From an uncultured Enterorhabdus sp. (GTDB lineage: Bacteria > Actinomycetota > Coriobacteriia > Coriobacteriales > Eggerthellaceae): 32,898 bases of DNA. Under the pieces are notes generated by a model that worked only from the letters and a program-made list of their open reading frames with translations, was not told where the DNA came from and did no database searches. This document shows positions 7,577 through 15,684 of the stretch, in pieces. Both the position numbers and the translations under genes were made by a program. Numbering within the stretch: the first letter of the stretch is position 1; every line of letters starts with the position of its first letter. The stretch spans positions 1 to 32,898 of the forward strand of contig CANPHS010000012.1 in the NCBI GenBank assembly GCA_947573925.1. Direction: 5' to 3'.

Positions 7577-8438
7577 TGGCCAGGAAGAACAGGGCCATGG
7601 TGCCCGGGCCGGAATGGGCGCCGATGACCGGGTCCACCCAGTTGATCATGATGTCGGCGACCCCGAAGCGCTCGCGCACGAGCTCGGCCACGTACTCGGC
7701 GTCCTCCAGGCAGTCACCGTGGGTGATGAACACGGTCTGCGCGTCCACGGGCGCATTGGCCGTCTCGGCCATGTGGTCCACGAGGGCACGCAGGGACTTC
7801 TTACGGCCGCGCACCTTCTCCAGGGGAATGAGGTGCCCCTCGTCGTCCACGTGCATGACCGGCTTGATGTTGAGCATGGTGCCGGCCCAGGCCGCCGTGC
7901 GGGAGACGCGGCCGCCGCGGAACAGGAACATGAGGTCGTCCACGGTGAACCAGTGGGCCAGGTGCAGCTTGTTCGCCTCCACCCAGTCGCGCACCTCTTC
8001 CAGGGATTTCCCCGCCCCGCGCATCTTCGCCGCGTACCACACGAGCAGCCCCTGGCCGCCCGAGGCCGCGAGCGTGTCCACGGCGCACACCTTGCGGTCG
8101 GGGTAGAGCCCCGCCAGCTCGGCGATGAGCAGCTCGATGGCCTGGTAGGTGCCCGAAAGCCCGCTGGAGAAGCCGAGGTAGAGCACGTCGCGCCCCTCGC
8201 GCAGCAGCGCCTCGATGGTCTCGCGGGACTCCTTCAGGTTCGGCAGCGAGGTGGTGATGACCTTCCCCTCGCGCATCATGCGGTAGAACTGGGACAGGTC
8301 GGTCTTCTCGCCCTTGAGGTAGCTGCGGTACTCCTCGCCGTCCACCATGAAGGTGAGGGGCAGCACGGCGAGGTCGAACTCGTCGATGATCTCCTCGGTG
8401 AGGTTGCTGGACGAGTCGGTGACGATGGCAAAACTCAT
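7566..8438 (-). CDS. DegV family fatty-acid-binding protein
   Basis: A 290-residue DegV-fold protein. These bind long-chain fatty acids; in Firmicutes, FakB homologues present the fatty acid to the kinase FakA. Characteristic features are the N-terminal IVTDSSSNLTEE, TTSLPNLKE (the usual TSQPS region), LGFSSGLSGTYQ and FRGGRVSRTAAWAG. The ATG at 8438 follows TAGGAG at good spacing. It is the first gene of a two-gene unit with dinB. No fakA-like kinase is in the window, so whether it feeds phospholipid synthesis here is open. Confidence 0.92.
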   Translation of the reverse strand: MSFAIVTDSSSNLTEEIIDEFDLAVLPLTFMVDGEEYRSYLKGEKTDLSQFYRMMREGKVITTSLPNLKESRETIEALLREGRDVLYLGFSSGLSGTYQAIELLIAELAGLYPDRKVCAVDTLAASGGQGLLVWYAAKMRGAGKSLEEVRDWVEANKLHLAHWFTVDDLMFLFRGGRVSRTAAWAGTMLNIKPVMHVDDEGHLIPLEKVRGRKKSLRALVDHMAETANAPVDAQTVFITHGDCLEDAEYVAELVRERFGVADIMINWVDPVIGAHSGPGTMALFFLASER

Positions 8439-8720
8439 GGATGCTCCTATCAGGGGTTTCAGCCGCGGCCCTCCTGCGGTGCCGGCTGTTTTATCGCTGG
8501 CGCTATTCTAGCCCAAGACGGCGGGGGAGGAGAGGTGGAATCGGGGCGGATTGCCAGTCGTTACCAATAACGCGGATTTTACGCGCAGGGAGCCTTCCTG
8601 TCCTGGTCGGCGAGGGGCCCATGCCGTATACTTGACCAGTTGCACACACGGGCCCGACCGGAAGCGTCGCGGGCCCTGGCCCATAGGACGAAAGCCAGAC
8701 GAGGAAAAGAGGGAGTCAAG
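8439..8720. promoter_or_regulatory. Divergent degV/ileS region and structured ileS leader
   Basis: For ileS, TATACT at 8627-8632 is a good -10, predicting a leader of about 80 bases. That leader holds a 7-base perfect stem, GGGCCCG (8650-8656) with CGGGCCC (8670-8676), extended by GAC/GTC, and a weaker CTGGC/GCCAG stem (8676-8680/8694-8698). No T-box consensus (GGTGGnACCGCG) is seen. For degV on the minus strand, TAGAAT (8510-8505) is a possible -10, and CAGCCG/CGGCTG near 8460-8488 could form a leader hairpin. Confidence 0.4.
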
Positions 8721-11561
8721 GTGGCGAACAACTACAAGGACACCATGAACCTGCCGAGCACCGACTTCGCCATGCGCGGGAACCTTCCCGAGCGCGAGCC
8801 GGAGCGCTTGAAGACGTGGCGGGAAGAGGACATCTACCGCCGGGTGCTCGAGAAGAACGCCGACGGCAAACCCTTCATCCTCCACGACGGGCCGCCCTAC
8901 GCCAACGGCCCCATCCACATCGGCCACGCCTTCAACAAGATCCTCAAGGACTTCGTGGTGAAGAGCCACGCCCAGCGCGGGTACTTCACCCCCTACATCC
9001 CCGGCTGGGACTGCCACGGCCAGCCCATCGAGCACATGGTCGAGGTGACCATCGGCCCCGAGCGCATGGCCACCATCAGCCAGCCCGAGCTGCGGAAGCT
9101 CTGCCGCGAATGGGCCGAGAAGTACGTGGACATCCAGCGCGAGGGCTTCAAGCGCCTCGGCGTGAACGCCGACTGGGAGCACCCCTACCTCACCTTCATC
9201 CCCAACTACGAGGCGGGCAACGTGGAGGTGTTCAAAGACCTGTACCTGAAGGGCTCGGTCTACCGCGGCCGCAAGCCCATCCACTGGTGCACCCACTGCC
9301 ATACCGCGCTCGCCGAGGCGGAGATCGAGTACGCCGACGAGGTGTCGCCCTCCATCTACGTGAAGTTCAAGCTGGACGCCACCCCCGGCATCTTCGAGGC
9401 CAACGGGGCCGCCGGCGACGCGTACCTGCTCATCTGGACCACCACCCCCTGGACACTGCCGGCCAACACCGCGGTGTCCCTGGCCCCCGAGGCCGACTAC
9501 GTCATGGTGACCGTGGGCGGCGACAACCTCATCATGGCCAAGGAGCTGGTGGAGACCGTGGCCGAGGTGGCCGGCTGGGAGGCCTACGACTTCGTGCGCG
9601 ACCCGGAGGGCGAGCCCGTGGCCCTCAAGGGCAAGCAGCTCTTCGGGCTCACTTACACCGCGCCCGTGCGCCACGACATCAAGGGCACGGTCATCTACGG
9701 CGACCACGTCACCCTGGACACCGGTACCGGCGCCGTGCACACCGCCCCCGGCCACGGCCAGGACGACTACCTGGTGGCCCTCGAGTTCGACATCCCCATG
9801 CTCATGCCCGTGGACGATAACGGCGTGTTCACCGACGAGGCGGGCCAGTTCGCGGGGCTTTCCACCGACGAGGCCAACCCGGTCATCATCGACTGGCTGC
9901 GCGAGCAGGGCACGCTCGTGGCCGAGAAGAAGATCAGCCACTCCTACCCGCACTGCTGGCGCTGCCACCAGCCGGTCATCTTCCGCGCCACCGACCAGTG
10001 GTTCGTGTCGATGGACGAGAACGCCCTGCGCGAGGACGCCCTGCGCGCCATCACGTCGGAGGTGCGCTTCGTGCCCGACTGGGCGAAGAACCGCATCGGG
10101 TCCATGGTGGCCGACCGCCCCGACTGGTGCATCTCGCGCCAGCGCTCCTGGGGCGTGCCCATCCCCGTGTTCAAGTGCGCCAAGTGCGGCTCCACCGTGG
10201 CCGACGAGGACACCTTCGACGCTGTCATCAGGCTGTTCGAGGAGGAGGGCGCCGACGCCTGGTTCACCCGCGAGCCGTCCGAGTACCTGCCCCGCACCAC
10301 GCGCTGCCCGAAGTGCGGTGGGACCGAGCTCGTGCCCGAGAGGGACATCCTCGACGTGTGGTGGGAGTCGGGCGTGTCGCACACGAGCGTGCTCAAGCAC
10401 CGCGCCGGCGAGGGCCTGCGCTTCCCGGCCGACCTGTACCTGGAGGGCTCCGACCAGCACCGCGGCTGGTTCCAGAGCTCGCTGCTCACCTCGGTGGGCG
10501 CCTACGGCGTGCCGCCCTACAAGTCGGTCATGCACTGCGGCTTCACCGTCGACGAGGAGGGGCGCAAGATGTCCAAGTCCCTCGGCAACGGCGTGGACCC
10601 AGCCGAGGTCATGGACAAGTTCGGCGCCGACGTGCTGCGCCTGTGGGTGTCGTCGGTGGACTACTCCCAGGACGTGTCCATCTCCGACGGCATCCTGAAG
10701 CAGGTGTCGGACGCCTACCGCCGCTTCCGCAACACCTTCCGCTTCCTGCTGGGCAACCTGGACGACTTCGGGCCGGCCGACTTCGTGGCCTGGGAGGCGC
10801 TGGAGCCTTTGGACCAGTGGCAGATGGTGCGCACCATGCAGCTGCTGGCCGATGTGGAGGCCTCCTACGAGGCGCTGAAGTTCAACGCCGTGTACCGGGC
10901 GCTCTACGAGTACGTGAACGACCTGTCCGCCGTGTACATGGACGTGACCAAGGACCGCCTCTACGCCGAGGCGCCGGCCTCGCCGCGCCGCCGGGCCGTG
11001 CAGACGGTGCTCATGAACATCCTGGAGGTGCTCGTGCGCGTCATGAGCCCCATCTTGTCCTTCACCACCGACGAGGTGTGGGACCACTTCCCGCCGGCGT
11101 TCCGCGAGGCGGAGGGCCGTCCCGTCTCGGTGCAGCTGGCCGGCTGGCCCGTGCTGGCCGACTTCACGCCGGCCGTGCCCGCCGACGCCGCCGACCAGGT
11201 GGCCGCCTTCGAGGGGATGATGGCCGTGCGCGAGGTGGTCACCAAGGCTTTGGAGGACGCCCGCGCGGCGAAGATCATCGGCAAGAGCCAGGAGGCCGCC
11301 GTGACGGTGACGGCTCCGGCCGCCGTGGTGGCCACGGCCCGCTCCTTCGACGCCGCCGTGTTCGAGGAGCTGTTCATCGTGGCCTCGGTGGCCTTCGAGG
11401 AGGGCCCGGGCGACGAGGTGTCCGCCGCGGTGACGGTGGCGGAGGGGGAGAAGTGCCCCCGCTGCTGGAACATCCGCACCCTGGGCGGCGATGCGGCGCA
11501 CCCGGACGTGTGCGAGCGTTGCGGCCGTGCCCTGGACGCCATCGGCTACGAGGCGGAGTAA
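8721..11561 (+). CDS. ileS: Isoleucyl-tRNA synthetase
   Basis: A 946-residue class I aminoacyl-tRNA synthetase that charges tRNA-Ile. HIGH motif at residues 66-69 (NGPIHIGHAFNK), the editing domain with WTTTPWTLPANTAV, and KMSKS at 616-620 (GRKMSKSLGN). The C-terminal zinc site CPRCW plus CERC uses C912, C915, C931 and C934. Length and zinc finger match the bacterial, E. coli-like type. The GTG at 8721 was chosen because GGGAG precedes it and because MANNYKDTMNLPSTDFAMRGNL is the normal start of the family; an ATG 81 bases upstream would add an unrelated basic stretch. The stop TAA abuts the ATG of lspA. Confidence 0.97.
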   Translation: MANNYKDTMNLPSTDFAMRGNLPEREPERLKTWREEDIYRRVLEKNADGKPFILHDGPPYANGPIHIGHAFNKILKDFVVKSHAQRGYFTPYIPGWDCHGQPIEHMVEVTIGPERMATISQPELRKLCREWAEKYVDIQREGFKRLGVNADWEHPYLTFIPNYEAGNVEVFKDLYLKGSVYRGRKPIHWCTHCHTALAEAEIEYADEVSPSIYVKFKLDATPGIFEANGAAGDAYLLIWTTTPWTLPANTAVSLAPEADYVMVTVGGDNLIMAKELVETVAEVAGWEAYDFVRDPEGEPVALKGKQLFGLTYTAPVRHDIKGTVIYGDHVTLDTGTGAVHTAPGHGQDDYLVALEFDIPMLMPVDDNGVFTDEAGQFAGLSTDEANPVIIDWLREQGTLVAEKKISHSYPHCWRCHQPVIFRATDQWFVSMDENALREDALRAITSEVRFVPDWAKNRIGSMVADRPDWCISRQRSWGVPIPVFKCAKCGSTVADEDTFDAVIRLFEEEGADAWFTREPSEYLPRTTRCPKCGGTELVPERDILDVWWESGVSHTSVLKHRAGEGLRFPADLYLEGSDQHRGWFQSSLLTSVGAYGVPPYKSVMHCGFTVDEEGRKMSKSLGNGVDPAEVMDKFGADVLRLWVSSVDYSQDVSISDGILKQVSDAYRRFRNTFRFLLGNLDDFGPADFVAWEALEPLDQWQMVRTMQLLADVEASYEALKFNAVYRALYEYVNDLSAVYMDVTKDRLYAEAPASPRRRAVQTVLMNILEVLVRVMSPILSFTTDEVWDHFPPAFREAEGRPVSVQLAGWPVLADFTPAVPADAADQVAAFEGMMAVREVVTKALEDARAAKIIGKSQEAAVTVTAPAAVVATARSFDAAVFEELFIVASVAFEEGPGDEVSAAVTVAEGEKCPRCWNIRTLGGDAAHPDVCERCGRALDAIGYEAE

Positions 11562-12134
11562 ATGCGCAGGCGCAACCTGCTCGTCTTCGCCTTTGTGGCC
11601 TTCATCTGGCTTGTGGCCGACATGGCCACGAAGGCCGATTTCGACACGTTCCCCGTGGGCTCGGTCATCGCCGGGCCCTTCCTGGGGCTCTTCCAGTTCC
11701 GCCTGGCCCGAAACACTGGCGCGGCCTGGGGCATGTTCGGCGACTCCACCTTCGCGCTGGGGGTCATGTCGGTGCTCGTGTGCACGGCGCTGGCCGCCTA
11801 CCTTGTGGCCATCGCTCGCCGTGCGAACCTGGCCGAGGTTGTCGGCGTCGCGCTCGTCTTCGCCGGGGGCATCGGCAACGCCATCGACCGCTTCACCTTG
11901 GGCTACGTGGTGGACTTCATCGACACCACCTTCATCGACTTCCCCACGTTCAACATCGCCGACATCGGGGTGACCTGCGGGTTCGTGCTGTTCTTCCTGG
12001 GAATGCTGTACTCCCTGCGCCAGGAGGGCGATGCCTCCGCGACCGCTGCCCGGGCCCAAGACGGGCCGGAAGATTCCGCCGCGGGCGCCGATATCGCCCG
12101 AACGGGCGACGGCGAGCCGCCCGCCGACCGCTAG
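11562..12134 (+). CDS. lspA: Lipoprotein signal peptidase (signal peptidase II)
   Basis: A 190-residue integral membrane aspartyl protease that removes signal peptides from prolipoproteins after diacylglyceryl modification. Four hydrophobic segments are visible. Catalytic aspartates are D118 in GYVVDFID and D134 in FNIADIGVTCG; RLARNTGAAWGMF and GGIGNAIDRF are further signatures. The ATG follows the ileS stop with no gap, so expression is probably coupled. The C-terminal 40 residues, after the last helix, are Ala/Asp/Glu-rich and look disordered; such a tail is longer than in most homologues. Exported lipoproteins are expected, and the flavoprotein at 18034-19809 has a possible lipobox. Confidence 0.95.
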   Translation: MRRRNLLVFAFVAFIWLVADMATKADFDTFPVGSVIAGPFLGLFQFRLARNTGAAWGMFGDSTFALGVMSVLVCTALAAYLVAIARRANLAEVVGVALVFAGGIGNAIDRFTLGYVVDFIDTTFIDFPTFNIADIGVTCGFVLFFLGMLYSLRQEGDASATAARAQDGPEDSAAGADIARTGDGEPPADR

Positions 12135-12144
12135 GATGGGTGCC

Positions 12145-13203
12145 ATGGCACGATCGCTCTGCTACATAGTCCCCCCCGACGACACCGGTTGCCGCCTTGA
12201 CGCCCTTGCCGCGGCCCGGGGCCTCTACGGTTCCCGCTCGGCCGCGGCCCGGGCCATCGAGGAGGGGCGCGTGTTCGTGAACGGCGCCGTTGTCTCCAAG
12301 AAGCACGCCGTGGCCGCCGGCGACACCGTGGTGTACGAGGTGGACGACGAGCCGGAGGAGGTGCTCGTCTACGGCGAGCCCATCGATCTGGATATCCGCT
12401 ACGAGGACGAGGATATGCTCGTGCTGTCGAAGCAGGTGGGGCTCGTGTGCCATCCGTCGGTGGACCATTCCCACGGCACCCTGGTGAACGCGCTCATCTG
12501 GCACTGCGGGGAGGACCGCCTCTGCAACGTGCAGGGCGATGCGCCCGACCGCCTCGGCATCGTGCACCGGCTCGACCGGGACACGTCGGGGCTGATGCTG
12601 GCGGCCAAGACCGACGAGGCGGGAAGCCGCCTCATGGAGGACATCCAGTCGCGCATGATCGACCGCCACTACATCGCGCTCGTCCACGGCATCATGGCCC
12701 ACGACACCGGCATGATCGATGCCCCCATCGCGCGTTCCGCCGACGAGCGCTGCCGCATGGCCGTGCGCGACGTGCCGAGCGCCCGGGAGGCCATCACCAC
12801 CTTCCGCGTGTTGGAGCGCTTCGAGCACGGCCCCAAGGACGACGGCTTCACTCTCATCGAGTGCAAGCTGTTCACAGGCCGCACCCACCAGATCCGCGTG
12901 CACATGCAGTACACGAAGCATCCCATCGTGGGGGATCCGGTGTACAACGCCCACGGCCCCAAGGACGCCCGGGCCCAGCTGGGGCTAAAGCGGCAGTTCC
13001 TCCACTCCTACGAGATCGCCTTCGAGCACCCCATCACGGGCGAGCCCCTGCGCTTCGCCGACTCGTTGCCGGGCGATTTGCGCCGCGCCCTGGACGGCCT
13101 GCGCGACCGTTCGATGGGCGTGACCGAGGCGGGGCGCGAGGTGTACGCGCTCATGGCCGAGTCGCCGGCGCCGTCGGTGGAAGGCGAGGTGTCCCATGAC
13201 TAG
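12145..13203 (+). CDS. RluA-family rRNA/tRNA pseudouridine synthase
   Basis: A 352-residue pseudouridine synthase, probably RluD-like, which isomerises uridines in structured RNA such as 23S rRNA. An S4 RNA-binding domain occupies about residues 15-75 (SRSAAARAIEEGRVFVNG), followed by the catalytic domain with HRLDRDTSGLML; the catalytic aspartate is D144. Later signatures are TGRTHQIRVHMQYTKHPIVGDPVY and LKRQFLHSYEI. The start is either the ATG at 12145 or one three codons earlier at 12136; AGGATGG lies just upstream of the former. It follows lspA by about 10 bases and overlaps the ferrochelatase start by 8 bases. Confidence 0.93.
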   Translation: MARSLCYIVPPDDTGCRLDALAAARGLYGSRSAAARAIEEGRVFVNGAVVSKKHAVAAGDTVVYEVDDEPEEVLVYGEPIDLDIRYEDEDMLVLSKQVGLVCHPSVDHSHGTLVNALIWHCGEDRLCNVQGDAPDRLGIVHRLDRDTSGLMLAAKTDEAGSRLMEDIQSRMIDRHYIALVHGIMAHDTGMIDAPIARSADERCRMAVRDVPSAREAITTFRVLERFEHGPKDDGFTLIECKLFTGRTHQIRVHMQYTKHPIVGDPVYNAHGPKDARAQLGLKRQFLHSYEIAFEHPITGEPLRFADSLPGDLRRALDGLRDRSMGVTEAGREVYALMAESPAPSVEGEVSHD

Positions 13204-14410
13204 GCGCGGCTCCGGTACGGGCGACGTCCCCGGGAGGGTCGGCGTCATCATCGCGAACACGGGCACGCCCGCCGCGCCCACGAAGAAGGCCGTGAAGAAG
13301 TACCTGTCTCAGTTTCTCATGGACCCGCGCATCTGCCCCATGCCGCGCCCGGTGTGGTGGGCGCTGCTGCACACGGTCATCCTGCGGAAGCGGGCCCGGG
13401 CCTCGGCCGAGAAGTACCGCGCCATCTGGACGGCCGCCGGCTCGCCCATGGCCGTGGCCTACGGGGCCCTGGAGCGGGGGCTGGCCGACTACTACGCCGA
13501 ACGCGGCCTGCCCGTGGAGGTGCGGGCGGCCATGAGCTACGGCGAGCCCTCGCTCAAGCAGGCGGTGAGGGACTTGAAGGAGGCCGGCTGCACTCGGCTC
13601 GTGGTGCTGCCCATGTACCCGCAGTCGGCCCTGTCCACCACGGCCTCGGTGGCTGACGGGGTGGCCCGGGCCGTGCGCCGCGCCCGCTTCAAGGGCGAGG
13701 TGGACTTCATCGACAACTACGCCGAGGACCCGGTCTATGTGGCCGCCATCGCCGCGAGCATCCGCAACGCCGGCTTCTCCGAGGAGCGGGGCGACCGGCT
13801 GCTGTTCTCCTACCATTCCATCCCGTTGAAGGACATCGAGGCCGGCGACACCTACGAGCTGCAGACCGGGGCCACGAGCCTCGCCGTGGCCGGCGAGCTG
13901 GGGCTCGACCGCCGCACGTGGACCATCAGCTACCAGAGCCGCTTCGACAAGGGCCGCACATGGCTCTCTCCCTTCACGCGGCCCACCCTCGTGCGCCTGG
14001 CCCAGGCCGCCGAGCCCGGCAGCCGCCTGTTCCTCGTGTGCCCGAACTTCGCCGTCGATTGCCTGGAGACCCTCTACGACGTGCCCGCCGAGCTGGAGCC
14101 GGTGTACCGCGCGGCGCTGGCCGGCGAGGCCGTGGACGCCGACGAGGAGCCGGGTGCTCTGGAGAACACGGGGAAGAAGGCGGTGGGCGACGCGCATCGG
14201 GCGGCCCGTCGCGACAACGCCCGCACCGGGGTACCGCAGCGCACCGCCGAGCCCTTCCGCCGCGGCGCCCACCGCCAGCTCGGGGACGACGAGGCCTTCG
14301 TCTACGTCCCCTGCCTCAACAAGTCCCGCGCCCACCTGAAAGTCCTCGCCGCCGTGCTTTCCCCCTACGTGGAAAGCGGGCTGGAGCCGGGGCGGCACCG
14401 GGACAGGTAG
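13196..14410 (+). CDS. hemH: Ferrochelatase, with an insertion near the C-terminus
   Basis: A 404-residue ferrochelatase family protein, which inserts ferrous iron into a porphyrin (protoporphyrin IX or coproporphyrin III). The active-site histidine is H207 in LLFSYHSIPL, and the conserved glutamate is E291 in NFAVDCLETLYDV. The start VGVIIANTGTP, PMYPQSALSTTAS and SYQSRFDKGRTWLSP are other family motifs. Between E291 and the C-terminal VYVPCLN motif there are about 79 residues rather than the roughly 26 in E. coli HemH. The extra stretch, near residues 308-365, is charged and Ala/Arg-rich. The ATG overlaps the stop of the upstream gene. The 3' end overlaps the LysR gene on the other strand by 46 bases. 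Which porphyrin it uses cannot be told. Confidence 0.9.
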   Translation: MTRRGSGTGDVPGRVGVIIANTGTPAAPTKKAVKKYLSQFLMDPRICPMPRPVWWALLHTVILRKRARASAEKYRAIWTAAGSPMAVAYGALERGLADYYAERGLPVEVRAAMSYGEPSLKQAVRDLKEAGCTRLVVLPMYPQSALSTTASVADGVARAVRRARFKGEVDFIDNYAEDPVYVAAIAASIRNAGFSEERGDRLLFSYHSIPLKDIEAGDTYELQTGATSLAVAGELGLDRRTWTISYQSRFDKGRTWLSPFTRPTLVRLAQAAEPGSRLFLVCPNFAVDCLETLYDVPAELEPVYRAALAGEAVDADEEPGALENTGKKAVGDAHRAARRDNARTGVPQRTAEPFRRGAHRQLGDDEAFVYVPCLNKSRAHLKVLAAVLSPYVESGLEPGRHRDR

Positions 14411-15309
14411 GCGTCCGCTTCCGCTTCCTTCCCGAAGAAGGCGGCCATGTCCCGCACCACCCGGCGCCCGGAGGGGGCAAGGTCGGGACGGAACACGAGC
14501 ACCGACTCCATGGAGATGGGGGCGTTCACCAAAGGCCGGCAGCACACCTCGTCGGTGGACAGCGCCCGGGCGTAGCGCGTCTGGATGATGAAGCACAGGC
14601 CGTCGGCGGACACCCGGGCCAGCATGAGGTTCTTGTCGTGGGGCAACGCCTCGCTCAGAATGCCGTAGTTGCGGAAGACCGTGTCGTAGAGCCTCCCTTT
14701 GTAGGGGCTCGTTTGGGCCACGGTGCGCCCCCGCAAATCGCGGGCGAAGTCGACCGCCGCCTGCCGGGCCAGGCTGTCGTTGCGGCCCACGAGCACCGAC
14801 AGCGTGTCGTCGGCCAGTTTGATGCCGGGCAGTTCCAGGTGGTCGGGCGGCCGCAGGGTGATGGCGCAGTCCAGCTCCCCGGCCAGCAGGGCGTCCCACA
14901 TGCGGTCGTGGTCGCCGTCCCTGATCTCGATGCGCAGGCCTCCCTCGTCCTTGAAGTGGGAGAGCAGCTGGTGCTTCTGCTCGTAGCCGGTGAACATGCT
15001 GAGCAGGCCGATGCGCACCGGCTCCGGCTCGGCGCTGTTCAGGCTGCGCAGCTGCCCCAGGCACCGCTCCCAGGCCCGGTCCTCCTCGCGCAAGTGGCGC
15101 AGCAGGGCCCGGCCGGCCCGGGTGAGCCTCACGCCCTGCTTGCGGCGGATGAACAATTCCACGCCGATGGTGTCTTCCAGCGCCCGCATGCTGCGGGACA
15201 GGCCCTGGCGCGACAGGTACAGGCCTTCGGCGGCTTTGGTGATGTTGCCCGTGGCGCACAGCGCGTAGAAATAGCGGCGCTGCTCGGCACTCAAACGTTG
15301 GGGGGTCAT
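14365..15309 (-). CDS. LysR-family transcriptional regulator
   Basis: A 314-residue regulator. The winged helix-turn-helix is at the N-terminus (about residues 5-65), with GNITKAAEGLYLSRQGLSRSMRALE as the recognition part. The rest is a type 2 periplasmic-binding-protein-like effector domain starting at VRIGLLSMFTGYEQ. The start at 15309 was chosen because AGGAG precedes the ATG; upstream in-frame sequence is arginine-rich and has no family match. LysR proteins usually control a divergent neighbour and themselves, so the radical SAM gene at 15685 is the likely target. The effector is unknown. The gene converges with and overlaps the ferrochelatase 3' end. Confidence 0.9.
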   Translation of the reverse strand: MTPQRLSAEQRRYFYALCATGNITKAAEGLYLSRQGLSRSMRALEDTIGVELFIRRKQGVRLTRAGRALLRHLREEDRAWERCLGQLRSLNSAEPEPVRIGLLSMFTGYEQKHQLLSHFKDEGGLRIEIRDGDHDRMWDALLAGELDCAITLRPPDHLELPGIKLADDTLSVLVGRNDSLARQAAVDFARDLRGRTVAQTSPYKGRLYDTVFRNYGILSEALPHDKNLMLARVSADGLCFIIQTRYARALSTDEVCCRPLVNAPISMESVLVFRPDLAPSGRRVVRDMAAFFGKEAEADAYLSRCRPGSSPLST

Positions 15310-15684
15310 GGGGTGTCTCCTCCCTTGGACGTAACGCCGCCGGTCTGCGGCGTTCCCTGGTCCCTCGAAGCGTTTCGGAAGGGGCCAATATAGGGGAAGG
15401 GAAAGCGCTCCGCAAGGGGACTGTGGCGATACGGTGTGGGCCGCAGCCTGGGAAAAGAACGGAAGAATGCCGTGAACAGGGAAGTGTCCGAAGGGCAACC
15501 GCGAAGGTTGCGGATGGGGAAACGAAGATTTTCGCCGATGCGGCCCGCTGCGGCGCACTGAAGCGGCGCGTCGGCGAGACAGCGGCAAATGTGCATTCCT
15601 CGCATCAATGGGGGCGAGGGTCATCTTTGGCGGGGACGGAGTGATACAATGCCGAAGACTCGCAATCTACCAGGAGGTTCATCC
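15310..15684. promoter_or_regulatory. Divergent LysR / radical SAM intergenic region
   Basis: 375 bases with no supported gene. For the radical SAM gene, TGATACAAT (15642-15650) is an extended -10, giving a short leader before the AGGAGG site at 15672-15677. For lysR on the minus strand, TATATT (15392-15387) is a plausible -10. A small hairpin GCAACC/GGTTGC (15495-15500/15506-15511) lies between them. No clear LysR T-N11-A box could be fixed by eye. Confidence 0.4.

Noticed and set aside
8640-8720. Possible T-box riboswitch before ileS
   Set aside because: No GGTGGnACCGCG-type sequence and no specifier-loop arrangement; only plain hairpins are seen.
8508-12146. A minus-strand open frame of about 1,200 codons
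   Set aside because: Shadow of ileS and lspA; same low-complexity composition, and no ribosome site.
15423-15644. Short open frame in the lysR/radical SAM intergenic region
   Set aside because: No ribosome site, no family resemblance, and it spans the promoter elements.
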